A stretch of DNA of 64,000 nt from Desulfonauticus submarinus (GCF_900104045.1 NZ_FNIN01000005.1:49956-113955), one strand, 5' to 3'; counted from the stretch's first letter, positions 27,592-36,510 are shown. A program made the numbers and translations. The notes: generated by a model not told the origin, from the sequence alone.

Positions 27592-28310
27592 AGTATCTTA
27601 TATGTTGTGTAAACACCTTCTTTTTTTTTGAAGTTAGATTCATAAAAATAGCAAAATTCTTCAAATTTTTTTCTACTATACCCTTTTTTGCTTTTAGTAT
27701 AATTAGTCCCAGTATATTTTAGATTCTTTAATAGATCTATGACAGATTTAAAAAATATTTTTTTTTCTTCTAATTCAAAAAAAAACTTGATGTTATTTTT
27801 TTGTAATTTATCAATATATGTTGAATGGGTTTTTAATGGAAAGACAGATGCGAAACCAATTTTTTGTGATGCTTGTTTTAATTCTTGTAATGTTCCATCA
27901 ACAAATATAGCTAAAGAAAATTTAGCTAAAGGCTTTAAAACAGATAAATTTTTTAATATAGAGTCAGCTCCATGTTCATACCATTGCATTGTAGAAGAGC
28001 TGATTAATAAATCAAATTGTTGATTTTTAAAAGGAGGGTGTTCTCCGTCTGCTACTATTTTTGTGGCTTTAGAAGGACATAGGGCAAGCATTTTTTTTGA
28101 AATGTCTAAAGTGATCAGCTGATTAAAGCTGAGATAGTTTACTAATAGAGATGTTAGAATACCTCCTCCTGCTCCAATTTCTAGAATGGAAGGGAAGAAT
28201 TTTTTAGATACTTTTTGAAGACACTTTTTAGCAACATATTTTTGGATAATAGCTTTTTTAGTATAATAAGAAGATCCTTTATTAAAAAAAGTTGCAATTT
28301 GTTGTTTCAT
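27576..28310 (-). CDS. bioC: Malonyl-ACP O-methyltransferase
   Basis: 244 aa SAM methyltransferase. IATFFNKGSSYYTKKAIIQKYVAKKC is the BioC-like N-terminus; motif I is SILEIGAGGGILTSLL, followed by ITLDISKKMLALC and the BioC-characteristic LLISSSTMQWYEHGADSI. It methylates malonyl-ACP so that fatty acid synthesis can build the pimeloyl chain. It overlaps the esterase gene by 29 nt. The C-terminal third is lysine- and phenylalanine-rich and more divergent than in enteric BioC. Confidence 0.85.
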   Translation of the reverse strand: MKQQIATFFNKGSSYYTKKAIIQKYVAKKCLQKVSKKFFPSILEIGAGGGILTSLLVNYLSFNQLITLDISKKMLALCPSKATKIVADGEHPPFKNQQFDLLISSSTMQWYEHGADSILKNLSVLKPLAKFSLAIFVDGTLQELKQASQKIGFASVFPLKTHSTYIDKLQKNNIKFFFELEEKKIFFKSVIDLLKNLKYTGTNYTKSKKGYSRKKFEEFCYFYESNFKKKEGVYTTYKILYMWN

Positions 28311-28914
28311 AGATAACCTTTAAAATTGATTTTTCTGGGATATAGTGTTGTGTATTTTTGAATATAAAGATATTATTTTTATATATATCTAAATTTTTAA
28401 CTAAACTTTCTATTTCTTTTAGAGGAACGATTTGATCGCACTCTCCATGTAGTATATAAATATTATCATGTTCTGTTTTCAAATTTTGCAATGGTATTTT
28501 AGATTCTATTAAAAAATTAAGCCCTTTTATAAGACTATCAACAATTACTTCGCTGTTTATATTTATTTGATAGTTTATATTTAATCCTGTTTTTATAAGA
28601 AAATTGTTAACTGTTTTTTGGGGTTTTTTCTGTAACTTTTTTTGCATAATATTTAATATTTTAGGATTCCAAAAATTAGTAAAATTTAGAAAAGGAGAAA
28701 TGAGAAATATATATTTAGCTTTGCATAAGGATATATTTTTTAAAATAAGGTGTGCTCCAGTGGACCAACCTATTAAGATATTAAAGTTTGTTGTACTTAA
28801 AAGTTTTTTTATTTGATCTGGTGATTTATCTATAAATGGAACAATAAAATTATATTTGCCAAATATAGGAAAGAGAGTTTTAAACCCTGCCCAGCCAGAA
28901 ATAAATGTTAGCAT
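28282..28914 (-). CDS. Alpha/beta hydrolase, probable pimeloyl-ACP methyl ester esterase (BioH/BioG role)
   Basis: 210 aa. Nucleophile elbow GWSTGAHLIL (GxSxG) near residue 50, probable acid in HGECDQIVPLKE near 155-160 and catalytic His in NTQHYIPEK near 190: a complete triad in the right order. The start GWAGFKTLF replaces the usual oxyanion HG segment. It overlaps bioF by 7 nt and bioC by 29 nt, so the role as the ester-cleaving partner of BioC follows from context. Sequence is too divergent to choose between BioH, BioG, BioV or a new class. Confidence 0.78.
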   Translation of the reverse strand: MLTFISGWAGFKTLFPIFGKYNFIVPFIDKSPDQIKKLLSTTNFNILIGWSTGAHLILKNISLCKAKYIFLISPFLNFTNFWNPKILNIMQKKLQKKPQKTVNNFLIKTGLNINYQININSEVIVDSLIKGLNFLIESKIPLQNLKTEHDNIYILHGECDQIVPLKEIESLVKNLDIYKNNIFIFKNTQHYIPEKSILKVIYETTNCNFF

Positions 28915-30086
28915 TTAGCTAAAAACTCCTTTAGATTCTTAAAAGATTGTTTTATTTTTAAAATATCTTGGTCTTGTAAGTCTGCTCTTAAACTTATTCG
29001 AAGTCTAGAGGTATTAGGTGGAACAGCAGGTGGTCTTATAGCAGGGATAAAGATATCTTGTTCTAAGAGAAAATCTTTTGCCTTTAGAGTTAGGACTGGG
29101 TCTTTTAGGATAATAGGTATTATCTGGGAACAACTGTTACCAGTGTCAAAGTTTAAGTTGTTAAGATAATCCTTTATATCTTTAGCAAGAGTTAATAGCT
29201 TTTTACTGTTATTAGGATGTTTTTTAATAAAATTAATTGCAGCTAGGGTGCTTCCTGCAATTACAGGAGAGATAGCTGTGGAGAAAATAAAGGATCTGGC
29301 TTTATTAATTAAAAGAGATATGATGTTTTTGTTAGCGCAAACGTATCCACCTTGAGTTCCAAGGGCTTTGCTAAAGGTTCCCATTTGAATATCTATTTCT
29401 TTTTGTACCTTAAATTCATGAGCAAGTCCTCTTCCTTGTCCAAAAATTCCAGTGGCATGGGCCTCATCTATAATGAACAAGAAATTATATTTTTTCTTTA
29501 GATAAACTAAATCATTAAGAGGGGCGATATCTCCATCCATGCTAAAGATGCTGTCTGTTACTAAAATTTTTTTAGGGTAAGCAGTATATTTTTTTAAAAG
29601 ATAGTCTAAATGTTCTATGTCTAAATGTTTATAACGAATTAGCTTTGCTTGAGAAAGGAGGATGCCATCTATAATACTGGCGTGATTTAATTTATCACTA
29701 AATACAAGGGTGTTTTTATCAGCTAATGCTGAGAAGATACCAATATTAGTTGTATAGCCAGAGGAAAATACAAGACAGGCTTCAGTGTGTTTAAATTTTG
29801 CCAAGGTGTTCTCTAGGTTAAAGGTTAGTTCACTGTGCCCTGAAATTAGAGGAGAGGCCCCCGCCCCAATGCCATATTTTTGTAAAAGAGTAATAGTTTC
29901 TTTTATAAGTGAAGGGTTATTAGCTAATCCTAGATAATTGTTTGAGGCTAAATTTAGAACTTTTTTTGTCTTAAACGTTAGATATAAATCAGCACCATTG
30001 ATGAAAGTTAAGCAGGTGCGAAACAGGTTGGCTTTTTTTTGTTTTTTAAGTAAAGTTTTTATATGCTCATTCCATGAAAATTTCAT
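28908..30086 (-). CDS. bioF: 8-amino-7-oxononanoate synthase
   Basis: 392 aa PLP enzyme condensing pimeloyl-ACP/CoA with alanine. Motifs: LNLASNNYLGLANNPSL, YGIGAGASPLISGHSELTFNLEN, FSSGYTTNIGIFSALADKN, DEAHATGIFGQGRGLAHEF, and the PLP lysine region MGTFSKALGTQGGYVCAN. First gene of the minus-strand biotin half (bioF, esterase, bioC). Its start is 18 nt from the rfbC start on the other strand and no Shine-Dalgarno is visible. Confidence 0.94.
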   Translation of the reverse strand: MKFSWNEHIKTLLKKQKKANLFRTCLTFINGADLYLTFKTKKVLNLASNNYLGLANNPSLIKETITLLQKYGIGAGASPLISGHSELTFNLENTLAKFKHTEACLVFSSGYTTNIGIFSALADKNTLVFSDKLNHASIIDGILLSQAKLIRYKHLDIEHLDYLLKKYTAYPKKILVTDSIFSMDGDIAPLNDLVYLKKKYNFLFIIDEAHATGIFGQGRGLAHEFKVQKEIDIQMGTFSKALGTQGGYVCANKNIISLLINKARSFIFSTAISPVIAGSTLAAINFIKKHPNNSKKLLTLAKDIKDYLNNLNFDTGNSCSQIIPIILKDPVLTLKAKDFLLEQDIFIPAIRPPAVPPNTSRLRISLRADLQDQDILKIKQSFKNLKEFLAKC

Positions 30087-30104
30087 AACTAAGTGGGGCC
30101 AAAA

Positions 30105-30656
30105 ATGAAGGTGTATTCTACTGAATTTCCTGGTTTATTTATTTTAGAACCTCAAATTTTTCAAGATAAAAGGGGTTTTTTTGTTGAGACCTATAATGCT
30201 AAGGTGTTTGTTAAGTTAGGCTTGAATTATACTTTTGTCCAGGATAATCATGCCTTTTCAAAGATTAAAGGAGTGTTAAGAGGATTGCATTATCAGATTC
30301 CACCTATGGCTCAGGCAAAATTGGTTAGAGTCGCTAGAGGACGGGTATTTGATGTTGTTTTGGACTTACGTAAAGGATCTCCAACATTTGGCAAGACGTT
30401 TTCTATTGAGCTTTCTGCAGAAGAGGGTAAACAGTTGCTTATTCCCAGAGGTTTTGCTCATGGTTACTTGGTTTTAGAAGATAATACTGACTTCATCTAT
30501 AAGGTGGACAATTTTTACTCCAAGGAGCATGAAAGAGGCGTATATTATGACGATCCGCAGTTAAATATCAACTGGCCAATGAAAGATGTTATTTTATCAG
30601 AAAAAGATAAAAAACAACCGTTTTTTAATGATTTAGAAATTGTTTTTGACTTTTAA
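30105..30656 (+). CDS. rfbC: dTDP-4-dehydrorhamnose 3,5-epimerase
   Basis: 183 aa from the ATG at 30105; a GTG at 30093 is in frame but lies in the probable RBS region. Cupin epimerase of the dTDP-L-rhamnose pathway: PQIFQDKRGFFVETYN, FVQDNHAFSKIKGVLRGLHYQ with catalytic His, KLVRVARGRVFDVVLDLRKGSPTFGK and IPRGFAHGYLVLEDNTDFIYK match RmlC closely. No other rml genes in the window; manC lies 1.7 kb downstream, so the region serves surface polysaccharide synthesis. Confidence 0.94.
   Translation: MKVYSTEFPGLFILEPQIFQDKRGFFVETYNAKVFVKLGLNYTFVQDNHAFSKIKGVLRGLHYQIPPMAQAKLVRVARGRVFDVVLDLRKGSPTFGKTFSIELSAEEGKQLLIPRGFAHGYLVLEDNTDFIYKVDNFYSKEHERGVYYDDPQLNINWPMKDVILSEKDKKQPFFNDLEIVFDF
30136..30164 (-). 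promoter_or_regulatory. Candidate bioF promoter inside rfbC
   Basis: On the minus strand TTGAAA (30164-30159), 17-nt spacer, TAAATA (30141-30136), about 50 nt from the bioF start. The two genes leave only 18 nt between start codons, so a promoter inside the neighbour's coding region is required. Confidence 0.45.
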
Positions 30657-30747
30657 AAATATTTTTTAGTATGTTTATTTATTCATAAGTCTTATTAACT
30701 AAAATTAATTTTAAATTTTCAATAATTACTATATATATGGTGGTAAA

Positions 30748-32292
30748 ATGAAAAAACTTCCAATAGGCATTCAAACGTTTAGTAAATTAAGAGAGCAAGG
30801 TTGTGTATATGTAGATAAGACCAATTTTGCTTTAAGATTAATTCAAGAAGGAGAATATTATTTTTTGTCTCGTCCTAGAAGGTTTGGTAAAAGTTTATTT
30901 TTAGATACTTTAGCAGAAATATTTTTAGGAAATAAAAAATTATTTAAGGGTCTTTATATTTATGATAAATATGATTTTAAACCTCATCCTGTTATAAAAA
31001 TAAGTTTTGGTAGTGGAGATTATATAACTGAAGAAATAATTTTTAATGAAATAGATAGGATATTTGAACGAAATGAAAAAGAACTGAAAGTAACTTCTTT
31101 ACATAAAAAAGATATTAGAGGTCGTTTTGAAGAATTAATAGTTAAAGTATCTGAAAAGTATAAAAATAAAGTAGTGATTTTAATAGATGAGTATGATAAG
31201 CCTATTTTAGATAATATCCTTAATAAGGAATTAGCAATTAAAGCAAGAAGTATATTAAAGAATTTGTATGGAGTAATAAAAGATAGTGATAGATATATAA
31301 AATTTGTCTTTATTACAGGTGTGAGTAAATTTTCTAAATTAAATTTATTTAGTGGTTTAAACAACCTAAGAGATATTACAGTAATAAAAGAATATGGAGA
31401 AATTTGTGGATATACTCATAATGACTTAGAAAATGTATTTTTTGAACATTTAAAAAACGTAAATTTGGAAAAGGTAAAAAAGTGGTATAATGGTTATAAT
31501 TATTTTGGAGAAAAAATATATAACCCCTATGATATATTACTTTTTATAGCTAATGGATATGAGTTTAGAAACTATTGGTGGAGTACAGGAAATCCATCGT
31601 TTTTAATAGATAAATTAAAGGAAACAAATTATTATTTGCCAAAGTTAGATAATGCCTTGATTTCAGAAGAGGGTTTAGATATTTTCGATGTAGAATATAT
31701 AGATATTTTAGCTCTTTTATGGCAAACAGGGTATTTAACGTTTAAGGATAAAATAATAGATAAGTTCGGTCGTATAACTTATAGATTGTGTATTCCTAAT
31801 TTAGAAATTCAATTTTCATTGCATGAATTATTTATAGATTATTTGACTAATCAGAGATATGAAAAAAGATTGTACGAAGAGAATCTTTTGATTGCTTTAG
31901 ATAATAGAGATTTTGAGAAATTTAAGGAGATACTTCAGTCTATATTTTCTTCAATTCCTTATGAAAATTATGTAAATAATGTACTATCTAGATATGAAGG
32001 ATATTATAGTAGTGTTATTTATGTTTATTTAAAGGCTCTTGGATATGATGTAGTCGCAGAAGATACTACAAATAAAGGAAGAATAGATATTACAATAAAA
32101 ACAGATACAATGATAGTTATTATAGAGTTTAAAGTAGATAGTAAAGAAGATGCAATAGAACAAATATTAAAAAAGAAGTATTATGAAAAATATAAATCAG
32201 AAGGTAAGGAGATATATTTAGTGGGAATAAAGTTTGATAGTAGAGAAAGGAATATTGTAGAGTTAAAGAGTAAAAAATATAACCAAGAATAG
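30748..32292 (+). CDS. AAA-ATPase-like protein with C-terminal PD-(D/E)XK nuclease domain (DUF1703 type)
   Basis: 514 aa. MKKLPIGIQTFSKLREQGCVYVDKT, the degenerate P-loop SRPRRFGKSLFLDTL and VILIDEYDKPIL (Walker B) identify the AAA-ATPase_like family (PF09820). The C-terminal part, DVVAEDTTNKGRIDITIKTDTMIVIIEFK, gives the PDDEXK_9 nuclease motif (D...EFK) and ends in IYLVGIKFDSRERNI. Such genes occur in many scattered copies in anaerobes and behave as selfish or defence-like elements; function unknown. It sits alone between rfbC and manC, has more AT-rich wording than its neighbours, and looks inserted into a nucleotide-sugar operon. Confidence 0.85.
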   Translation: MKKLPIGIQTFSKLREQGCVYVDKTNFALRLIQEGEYYFLSRPRRFGKSLFLDTLAEIFLGNKKLFKGLYIYDKYDFKPHPVIKISFGSGDYITEEIIFNEIDRIFERNEKELKVTSLHKKDIRGRFEELIVKVSEKYKNKVVILIDEYDKPILDNILNKELAIKARSILKNLYGVIKDSDRYIKFVFITGVSKFSKLNLFSGLNNLRDITVIKEYGEICGYTHNDLENVFFEHLKNVNLEKVKKWYNGYNYFGEKIYNPYDILLFIANGYEFRNYWWSTGNPSFLIDKLKETNYYLPKLDNALISEEGLDIFDVEYIDILALLWQTGYLTFKDKIIDKFGRITYRLCIPNLEIQFSLHELFIDYLTNQRYEKRLYEENLLIALDNRDFEKFKEILQSIFSSIPYENYVNNVLSRYEGYYSSVIYVYLKALGYDVVAEDTTNKGRIDITIKTDTMIVIIEFKVDSKEDAIEQILKKKYYEKYKSEGKEIYLVGIKFDSRERNIVELKSKKYNQE

Positions 32293-32325
32293 ATTTTTTT
32301 GGAAATTTTTAAAAAGGGAAAAACT

Positions 32326-33723
32326 ATGAAAAAGAAAGATTTTTATGCTCTTATTTTGGCAGGTGGATCAGGGAGCAGGCTGTGGCCCCTTTCTCGTGCG
32401 CTTATGCCCAAACAGCTTTTGAGTTTAAATGGAGAAAGAAGCCTTTTACAGCAGACAGTTTTAAGGGCATTAAAGGCATTTTCTCCATCTAATATTGTAA
32501 TTATTACTAATGAGGAACATATTTTTGAGGTTAAAAATCAAATTAAAGATATTTGTAATGAAGATAAGATAGGTGTGGTAGCTGAGCCAATGGGCAGGAA
32601 TACTTTGCCCGCTGTTTTGGTTGGTTTAGATTCAAGTAAAAAACCAGAGGAAAGTGTTTTTGCTGTTTTTCCATCTGATCATCAAGTAGAAGATGAGGAT
32701 GCTTGGGTAGAAGATTTATTTATTGGTTATGATTTGGCGAAAAAAGGTTGGTTAGTGACATTTGGTATTAAGCCCCATAAGCCAGAGACAGGTTATGGAT
32801 ATATTAAGGTGGGGCCATCCTTAAAAGAAGAAGGATTTAAAGTAGAGCGTTTTGTAGAGAAGCCAACTTTGGAAAAGGCAAAGAAGTTTCTTTCTGATGG
32901 TAGATATTATTGGAATAGTGGAATGTTTGTATTTGAAGGTAAACTGTTTTTGCAAGAAATAGAAAAACAACAGCCAGAGTTATGGAGTTTTTGGGAGAGA
33001 AGAAAAGAAAGCCCTCTTTTAGCAAATTATTCTAAATTTCCAGATATTTCTATTGATTATGGGATTATGGAAGGTGCTCAAAATGTAGCAGTTGTTCCTG
33101 CTAGTTTTGGGTGGGATGACTTAGGAAGTTGGGAGGCTATTTATAGATTGGGAGATAAAGATGAGCAAGGCTGTGTTATTCGTGGAGATGTATTAGCCTT
33201 GGAATGTGAGAATAGTTTGCTTTTTTCTTATGGAAGTAAGTTAGCAGCAGTTGGACTTAAAGATTTAATCGTTGTCCAAACCAGAGATGCAACCTTAGTT
33301 ATTCCTAAAAGTCAGGTGCAAAAGGTAAAAGATGTTGTTAAGGCTTTAAAACAAAAGGATAAGCACTTAGTAGAGGCTCATCTTACAGTGCGTCGTCCTT
33401 GGGGAAGCTATACTATTTTGGAAGAAGGAGAGTTTTATAAAATAAAGCGTATAGAAGTAAAACCAGGGGCTAAGCTTAGTTTACAAATGCATTATCATAG
33501 AAGTGAACATTGGGTGGTAGTAAAAGGTACGGCTGAAGTAATAGTAGAAGATAAGGTTGTTTTACTTACAGAAAATCAATCTATAGATATTCCTAAGGGC
33601 TGTAAACATAGATTAAGTAATCCTGGGAAAGTTCCTGTTGAAATTATAGAAATTCAGTCAGGTCCATATTTAGAGGAAGACGATATTGTTCGTTTTGAAG
33701 ATATATATGGTCGAAAAAAATAA
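32326..33723 (+). CDS. manC: Mannose-1-phosphate guanylyltransferase/mannose-6-phosphate isomerase
   Basis: 465 aa from the ATG at 32326 (AAGGGA upstream); the TTG at 32299 is a weaker alternative. The N-terminal nucleotidyltransferase has LILAGGSGSRLWPLSRALMPKQ (activator and pyrophosphorylase signature), VFPSDHQVED and FVEKPTLEKAKKFL; the C-terminal cupin isomerase has RPWGSYTILEEGEFYKIKRI, LSLQMHYHRSEHWVVVKGTAEV (zinc histidines) and PKGCKHRLSNPG. It makes mannose-6-phosphate and GDP-mannose for LPS or exopolysaccharide. Confidence 0.94.
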   Translation: MKKKDFYALILAGGSGSRLWPLSRALMPKQLLSLNGERSLLQQTVLRALKAFSPSNIVIITNEEHIFEVKNQIKDICNEDKIGVVAEPMGRNTLPAVLVGLDSSKKPEESVFAVFPSDHQVEDEDAWVEDLFIGYDLAKKGWLVTFGIKPHKPETGYGYIKVGPSLKEEGFKVERFVEKPTLEKAKKFLSDGRYYWNSGMFVFEGKLFLQEIEKQQPELWSFWERRKESPLLANYSKFPDISIDYGIMEGAQNVAVVPASFGWDDLGSWEAIYRLGDKDEQGCVIRGDVLALECENSLLFSYGSKLAAVGLKDLIVVQTRDATLVIPKSQVQKVKDVVKALKQKDKHLVEAHLTVRRPWGSYTILEEGEFYKIKRIEVKPGAKLSLQMHYHRSEHWVVVKGTAEVIVEDKVVLLTENQSIDIPKGCKHRLSNPGKVPVEIIEIQSGPYLEEDDIVRFEDIYGRKK

Positions 33724-33796
33724 AAAGAGGTTAAATTTCTCTTGAATTTCTTGAAAAATTTACTAAAAAGGCATGTGAATTTTTTCTTAAACTTCC

Positions 33797-33836
33797 TTGA
33801 CACAATTTGGCCTCCTTACATAAGGTGAGCCAAATT
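33797..33836 (+). promoter_or_regulatory. qrc promoter with overlapping imperfect palindrome
   Basis: TTGACA (33797-33802) is followed by an imperfect dyad AATTTGGC-N2-CCTTA ... TAAGG-N3-GCCAAATT (33804-33836) that covers the -10 region; CATAAG at 33819-33824 is the best -10 (16-nt spacer). The dyad would suit a repressor or activator site. The segment ATTTGGCCTCCTT resembles one in front of the 8.5-kb redox operon. The remaining 33724-33796 holds nothing clear. Confidence 0.5.
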
Positions 33837-33900
33837 TAGTTTGTTTAGTTGGGTTGCTTGAAGGTTTGCTCAAAAAATTAGCGGTAGGGAGGGTATTAAA

Positions 33901-34440
33901 GTGGCAAAAGGCAAAAGTTGTGTGGTGCTTCCCTTTGTGGTCGGTTTTGTGGGGGCACTGATTGTGGGATGGTGGCTGTTTCCCAAGATGCTCTATAGTG
34001 AAAAGGTTCAGCCCATTCGCTTCAGTCACAAGGTTCATGTGGAAGATCAGGGAATGGCCTGTGATGAATGTCATCTATTTCGGGAGGATGGTTCTTTTGC
34101 AGGTATTCCAACCACAGAGAAATGTGCAGAATGTCATTCTGAGGTAATGGGAGAAGATCCAGCAGAAGCTAAATTTGTAGAGGAATATGTGAATAAAGAA
34201 AAGGAAGTTCCTTGGCTTATCTATCAGAAACAGCCCGACAATGTGTTCTTTTCCCATATTGCGCATCAGGATTTTGATTGTACAACGTGTCATCCTGATG
34301 TGGGAAATAGTGACACACCTCCAGTGTATTATGAGAATAAAATTACAGGTTATAGTAAACAGACAATGAAGATGTGGCAGTGTGAAAGGTGTCATGCCCA
34401 GAAAGGGGCCAGTAATGCCTGCTATGTTTGTCATAAATAA
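33901..34440 (+). CDS. qrcA: Qrc complex multiheme cytochrome c subunit
   Basis: 179 aa with a GTG start behind AGGGAGGG. One N-terminal helix (VLPFVVGFVGALIVGWWLFP) anchors it, with the cytochrome domain in the periplasm. CXXCH motifs: CDECH, CAECH, CTTCH, CERCH, CYVCH. I see five, whereas the D. vulgaris subunit is described as hexaheme. It receives electrons from periplasmic type I cytochrome c3 (reduced by hydrogenases and formate dehydrogenases) and passes them to QrcB/C/D and menaquinone. First gene of qrcABCD. The first 40 codons are notably GC-rich for this genome. Confidence 0.88.
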   Translation: MAKGKSCVVLPFVVGFVGALIVGWWLFPKMLYSEKVQPIRFSHKVHVEDQGMACDECHLFREDGSFAGIPTTEKCAECHSEVMGEDPAEAKFVEEYVNKEKEVPWLIYQKQPDNVFFSHIAHQDFDCTTCHPDVGNSDTPPVYYENKITGYSKQTMKMWQCERCHAQKGASNACYVCHK

Positions 34441-34455
34441 ATGAGGGGTGAGAAA

Positions 34456-36489
34456 ATGGGACTTGATCGAAGAGGATTTATTACCTTTTTGGTAGGTGGT
34501 GCAGTAGGCACTTTGTGTACGCCTATTCCCTGGAAAACATTAGATGATGTGTCCATTTGGTCACAAAATTGGCCATGGATTCCAAAGCTTAAATACGGTG
34601 AAAGGAGCCAAGTGGCTTCTGTGTGTAAGTTATGTGGTGCTGGGTGTGGTCTTTCAATTCATAAAGTAGGTAAAAGGCCAGTAACTGCCCAAGGTAATGT
34701 AGAACATCCTTTGAGCCAAGGCGGTGTGTGTCCTCTTGGTTCTTGTGCAGTTAGGCTTTTATATCGTCCTGCAAGGGTAAAAGGACCGGTAAAAAATAAT
34801 GGAGGAAAGTTAGAGCCTATTTCTTGGGACGAAGCTAGAAGACTTTTAGACGAGAAGCTTCGCGGCGGAAAAGTAGCTTGCATTAGTGGAGATGAGAATG
34901 GTTCTGCCAGTGAGCTTTTAGCTGGCTTTTTAGCTTTACTTGGCAGTGATGATTTTTACTTTATGCCAAGTGATGGCCAAGTAAGTAGTATTGCCTGGAA
35001 GATGATGGGTGGTAAAGGACAACTTGGTTTTGATATAGAAAATTCTGATTATGTGCTTGTTTTGGGTGCAGACATACTTTCTAGTTGTGGTCCAGTAGTA
35101 AGAAATCAAAAAGCATTTGCTTCTAAAAAAGGCAAATATGTCTATGCAGGGCCAGTACAAACAGGTACAGCTGCTGCAGTGGATAAGTGGATACCAACTT
35201 ATCCTGGTCAAGAAGGAACTTTAGCCCTTGGTATAGCTTACTATTTGCTTAAGATGGGCAAGGCTGCATCTCTTTCTTCTTTTGCTAGAGTAAGAGATTT
35301 TATTCTTTCCAAATATACTCCAGTAGCAGTGGAAGCAAAAACAGGTGTGCGAGCTTCTGAACTTAAAAAGCTTGCTCAAGAATTAGTGAGAGCCAAGGCT
35401 CCTTGTGTGGTAATTGGTTCTGATTTTGGTCAGGGTAGTGGCAGTTTTGAATGGGCTGCCTGTATTTTGGTTAACTTTTTGTTGGGTAATTTTAATCAAA
35501 AAGGTGGGTTAGTAGCTTTACCCGAAAATAAGGTAATAAAAAGTGCTCCACTTAGAAGCGAGTTAAACCAAAAAGTACTTCCTGAATTTTTAGCAAATGT
35601 TGCTGGTGGTTCAAAAAAAGTGGATGCTCTTTTAGTGTATGAAGCTAATCCTGTGTATGCGTTGCCTCAGGCCTCTCAAGTAGCAGAAGCTTTTGATAAG
35701 ATTCCTTTTAAGGTAAGTTTTAGCACTTTTTTGGATGAGACTGCTTTAAAGTGTGATCTTATTCTGCCAAATCCTCACTTTTTAGAAAGACATGATGATG
35801 CTTATACTCCATTTGGAGTAGGTAAAGAGATTTATAGTGCTTCTGCTCCTGTAATTAAGCCTGTAGTTAATGCTAAACCAACAGCAGATTTTATTTTGGA
35901 ATTGGCAAAAGCTATGGGGTTTGATTTAGGATTTGAGACTTTTGAGGAAGTTTTACAAGCTAAAGCAGAATCATTGGGCGCAGACTATGATAGTTTAATA
36001 GAAGGTAGTGCATACACTTCTAATAAATGGATCGATCAAGATAGTTTAAGTTTGCCAGTGAAAGTTTTAGAAAATGGTCTTATGCCAGAGGGAGAAGGAG
36101 TCTTTTTAGCTCCAGTAGCTAGAAATTATTTAGGAAATATTAAACAGGCTTTAACTCCTTCAGAAGTTATTTTGGTTAAAGAATATGAATTAAATGGCAA
36201 AGATCTCTATGTTCAAGTAAATAGCGCTACTGCAAGAAAACTTGGCTTAAAACAAAATGATAGAGTAAAGTTGCAAGGCAGTGGAAGAGAGTGTGTTGCC
36301 AGAGTAAATATAACAGAGACAGTTATGGATGATGTCATAGCTGCACCTTTGGGCTTTGGCCATGAAGCCTGGGATGAGTATGTGCGCGGAAAAGGTGATA
36401 ATGTGTTTAAGGTGTTGACAATAGCAGAGGAAAAGGGCTCTGGCCTAAAAGTATGGAACAGGTCCCAGGTAAAAGTAGTCAGGGCTTAA
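34456..36489 (+). CDS. qrcB: Qrc complex molybdopterin-oxidoreductase-like subunit
   Basis: 677 aa from the ATG at 34456, preceded by GAGGGGTGAG; the ATG at 34441 overlaps that RBS. TAT signal LDRRGFITFLVGGAVG. A [4Fe-4S] site CKLCGAGCGLSIHKV with a later Cys (GGVCPLGSC) lies at the N-terminus. The body is a DMSO-reductase-family fold (YVLVLGADILSS, YVYAGPVQTGTAAA, LVYEANPVYALPQ, NPHFLERHDDAYTPFG). In characterised Qrc this subunit carries no molybdenum cofactor and serves structurally. 15 nt after qrcA, 21 nt before qrcC. Confidence 0.9.
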   Translation: MGLDRRGFITFLVGGAVGTLCTPIPWKTLDDVSIWSQNWPWIPKLKYGERSQVASVCKLCGAGCGLSIHKVGKRPVTAQGNVEHPLSQGGVCPLGSCAVRLLYRPARVKGPVKNNGGKLEPISWDEARRLLDEKLRGGKVACISGDENGSASELLAGFLALLGSDDFYFMPSDGQVSSIAWKMMGGKGQLGFDIENSDYVLVLGADILSSCGPVVRNQKAFASKKGKYVYAGPVQTGTAAAVDKWIPTYPGQEGTLALGIAYYLLKMGKAASLSSFARVRDFILSKYTPVAVEAKTGVRASELKKLAQELVRAKAPCVVIGSDFGQGSGSFEWAACILVNFLLGNFNQKGGLVALPENKVIKSAPLRSELNQKVLPEFLANVAGGSKKVDALLVYEANPVYALPQASQVAEAFDKIPFKVSFSTFLDETALKCDLILPNPHFLERHDDAYTPFGVGKEIYSASAPVIKPVVNAKPTADFILELAKAMGFDLGFETFEEVLQAKAESLGADYDSLIEGSAYTSNKWIDQDSLSLPVKVLENGLMPEGEGVFLAPVARNYLGNIKQALTPSEVILVKEYELNGKDLYVQVNSATARKLGLKQNDRVKLQGSGRECVARVNITETVMDDVIAAPLGFGHEAWDEYVRGKGDNVFKVLTIAEEKGSGLKVWNRSQVKVVRA

Positions 36490-36510
36490 AATTGGAAAGA
36501 GGGGTGAGTT

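Noticed and set aside
33724..33745. AAGAG...CTCTT hairpin after manC as terminator
   Set aside because: Short stem with a long loop and no T-run; not convincing.
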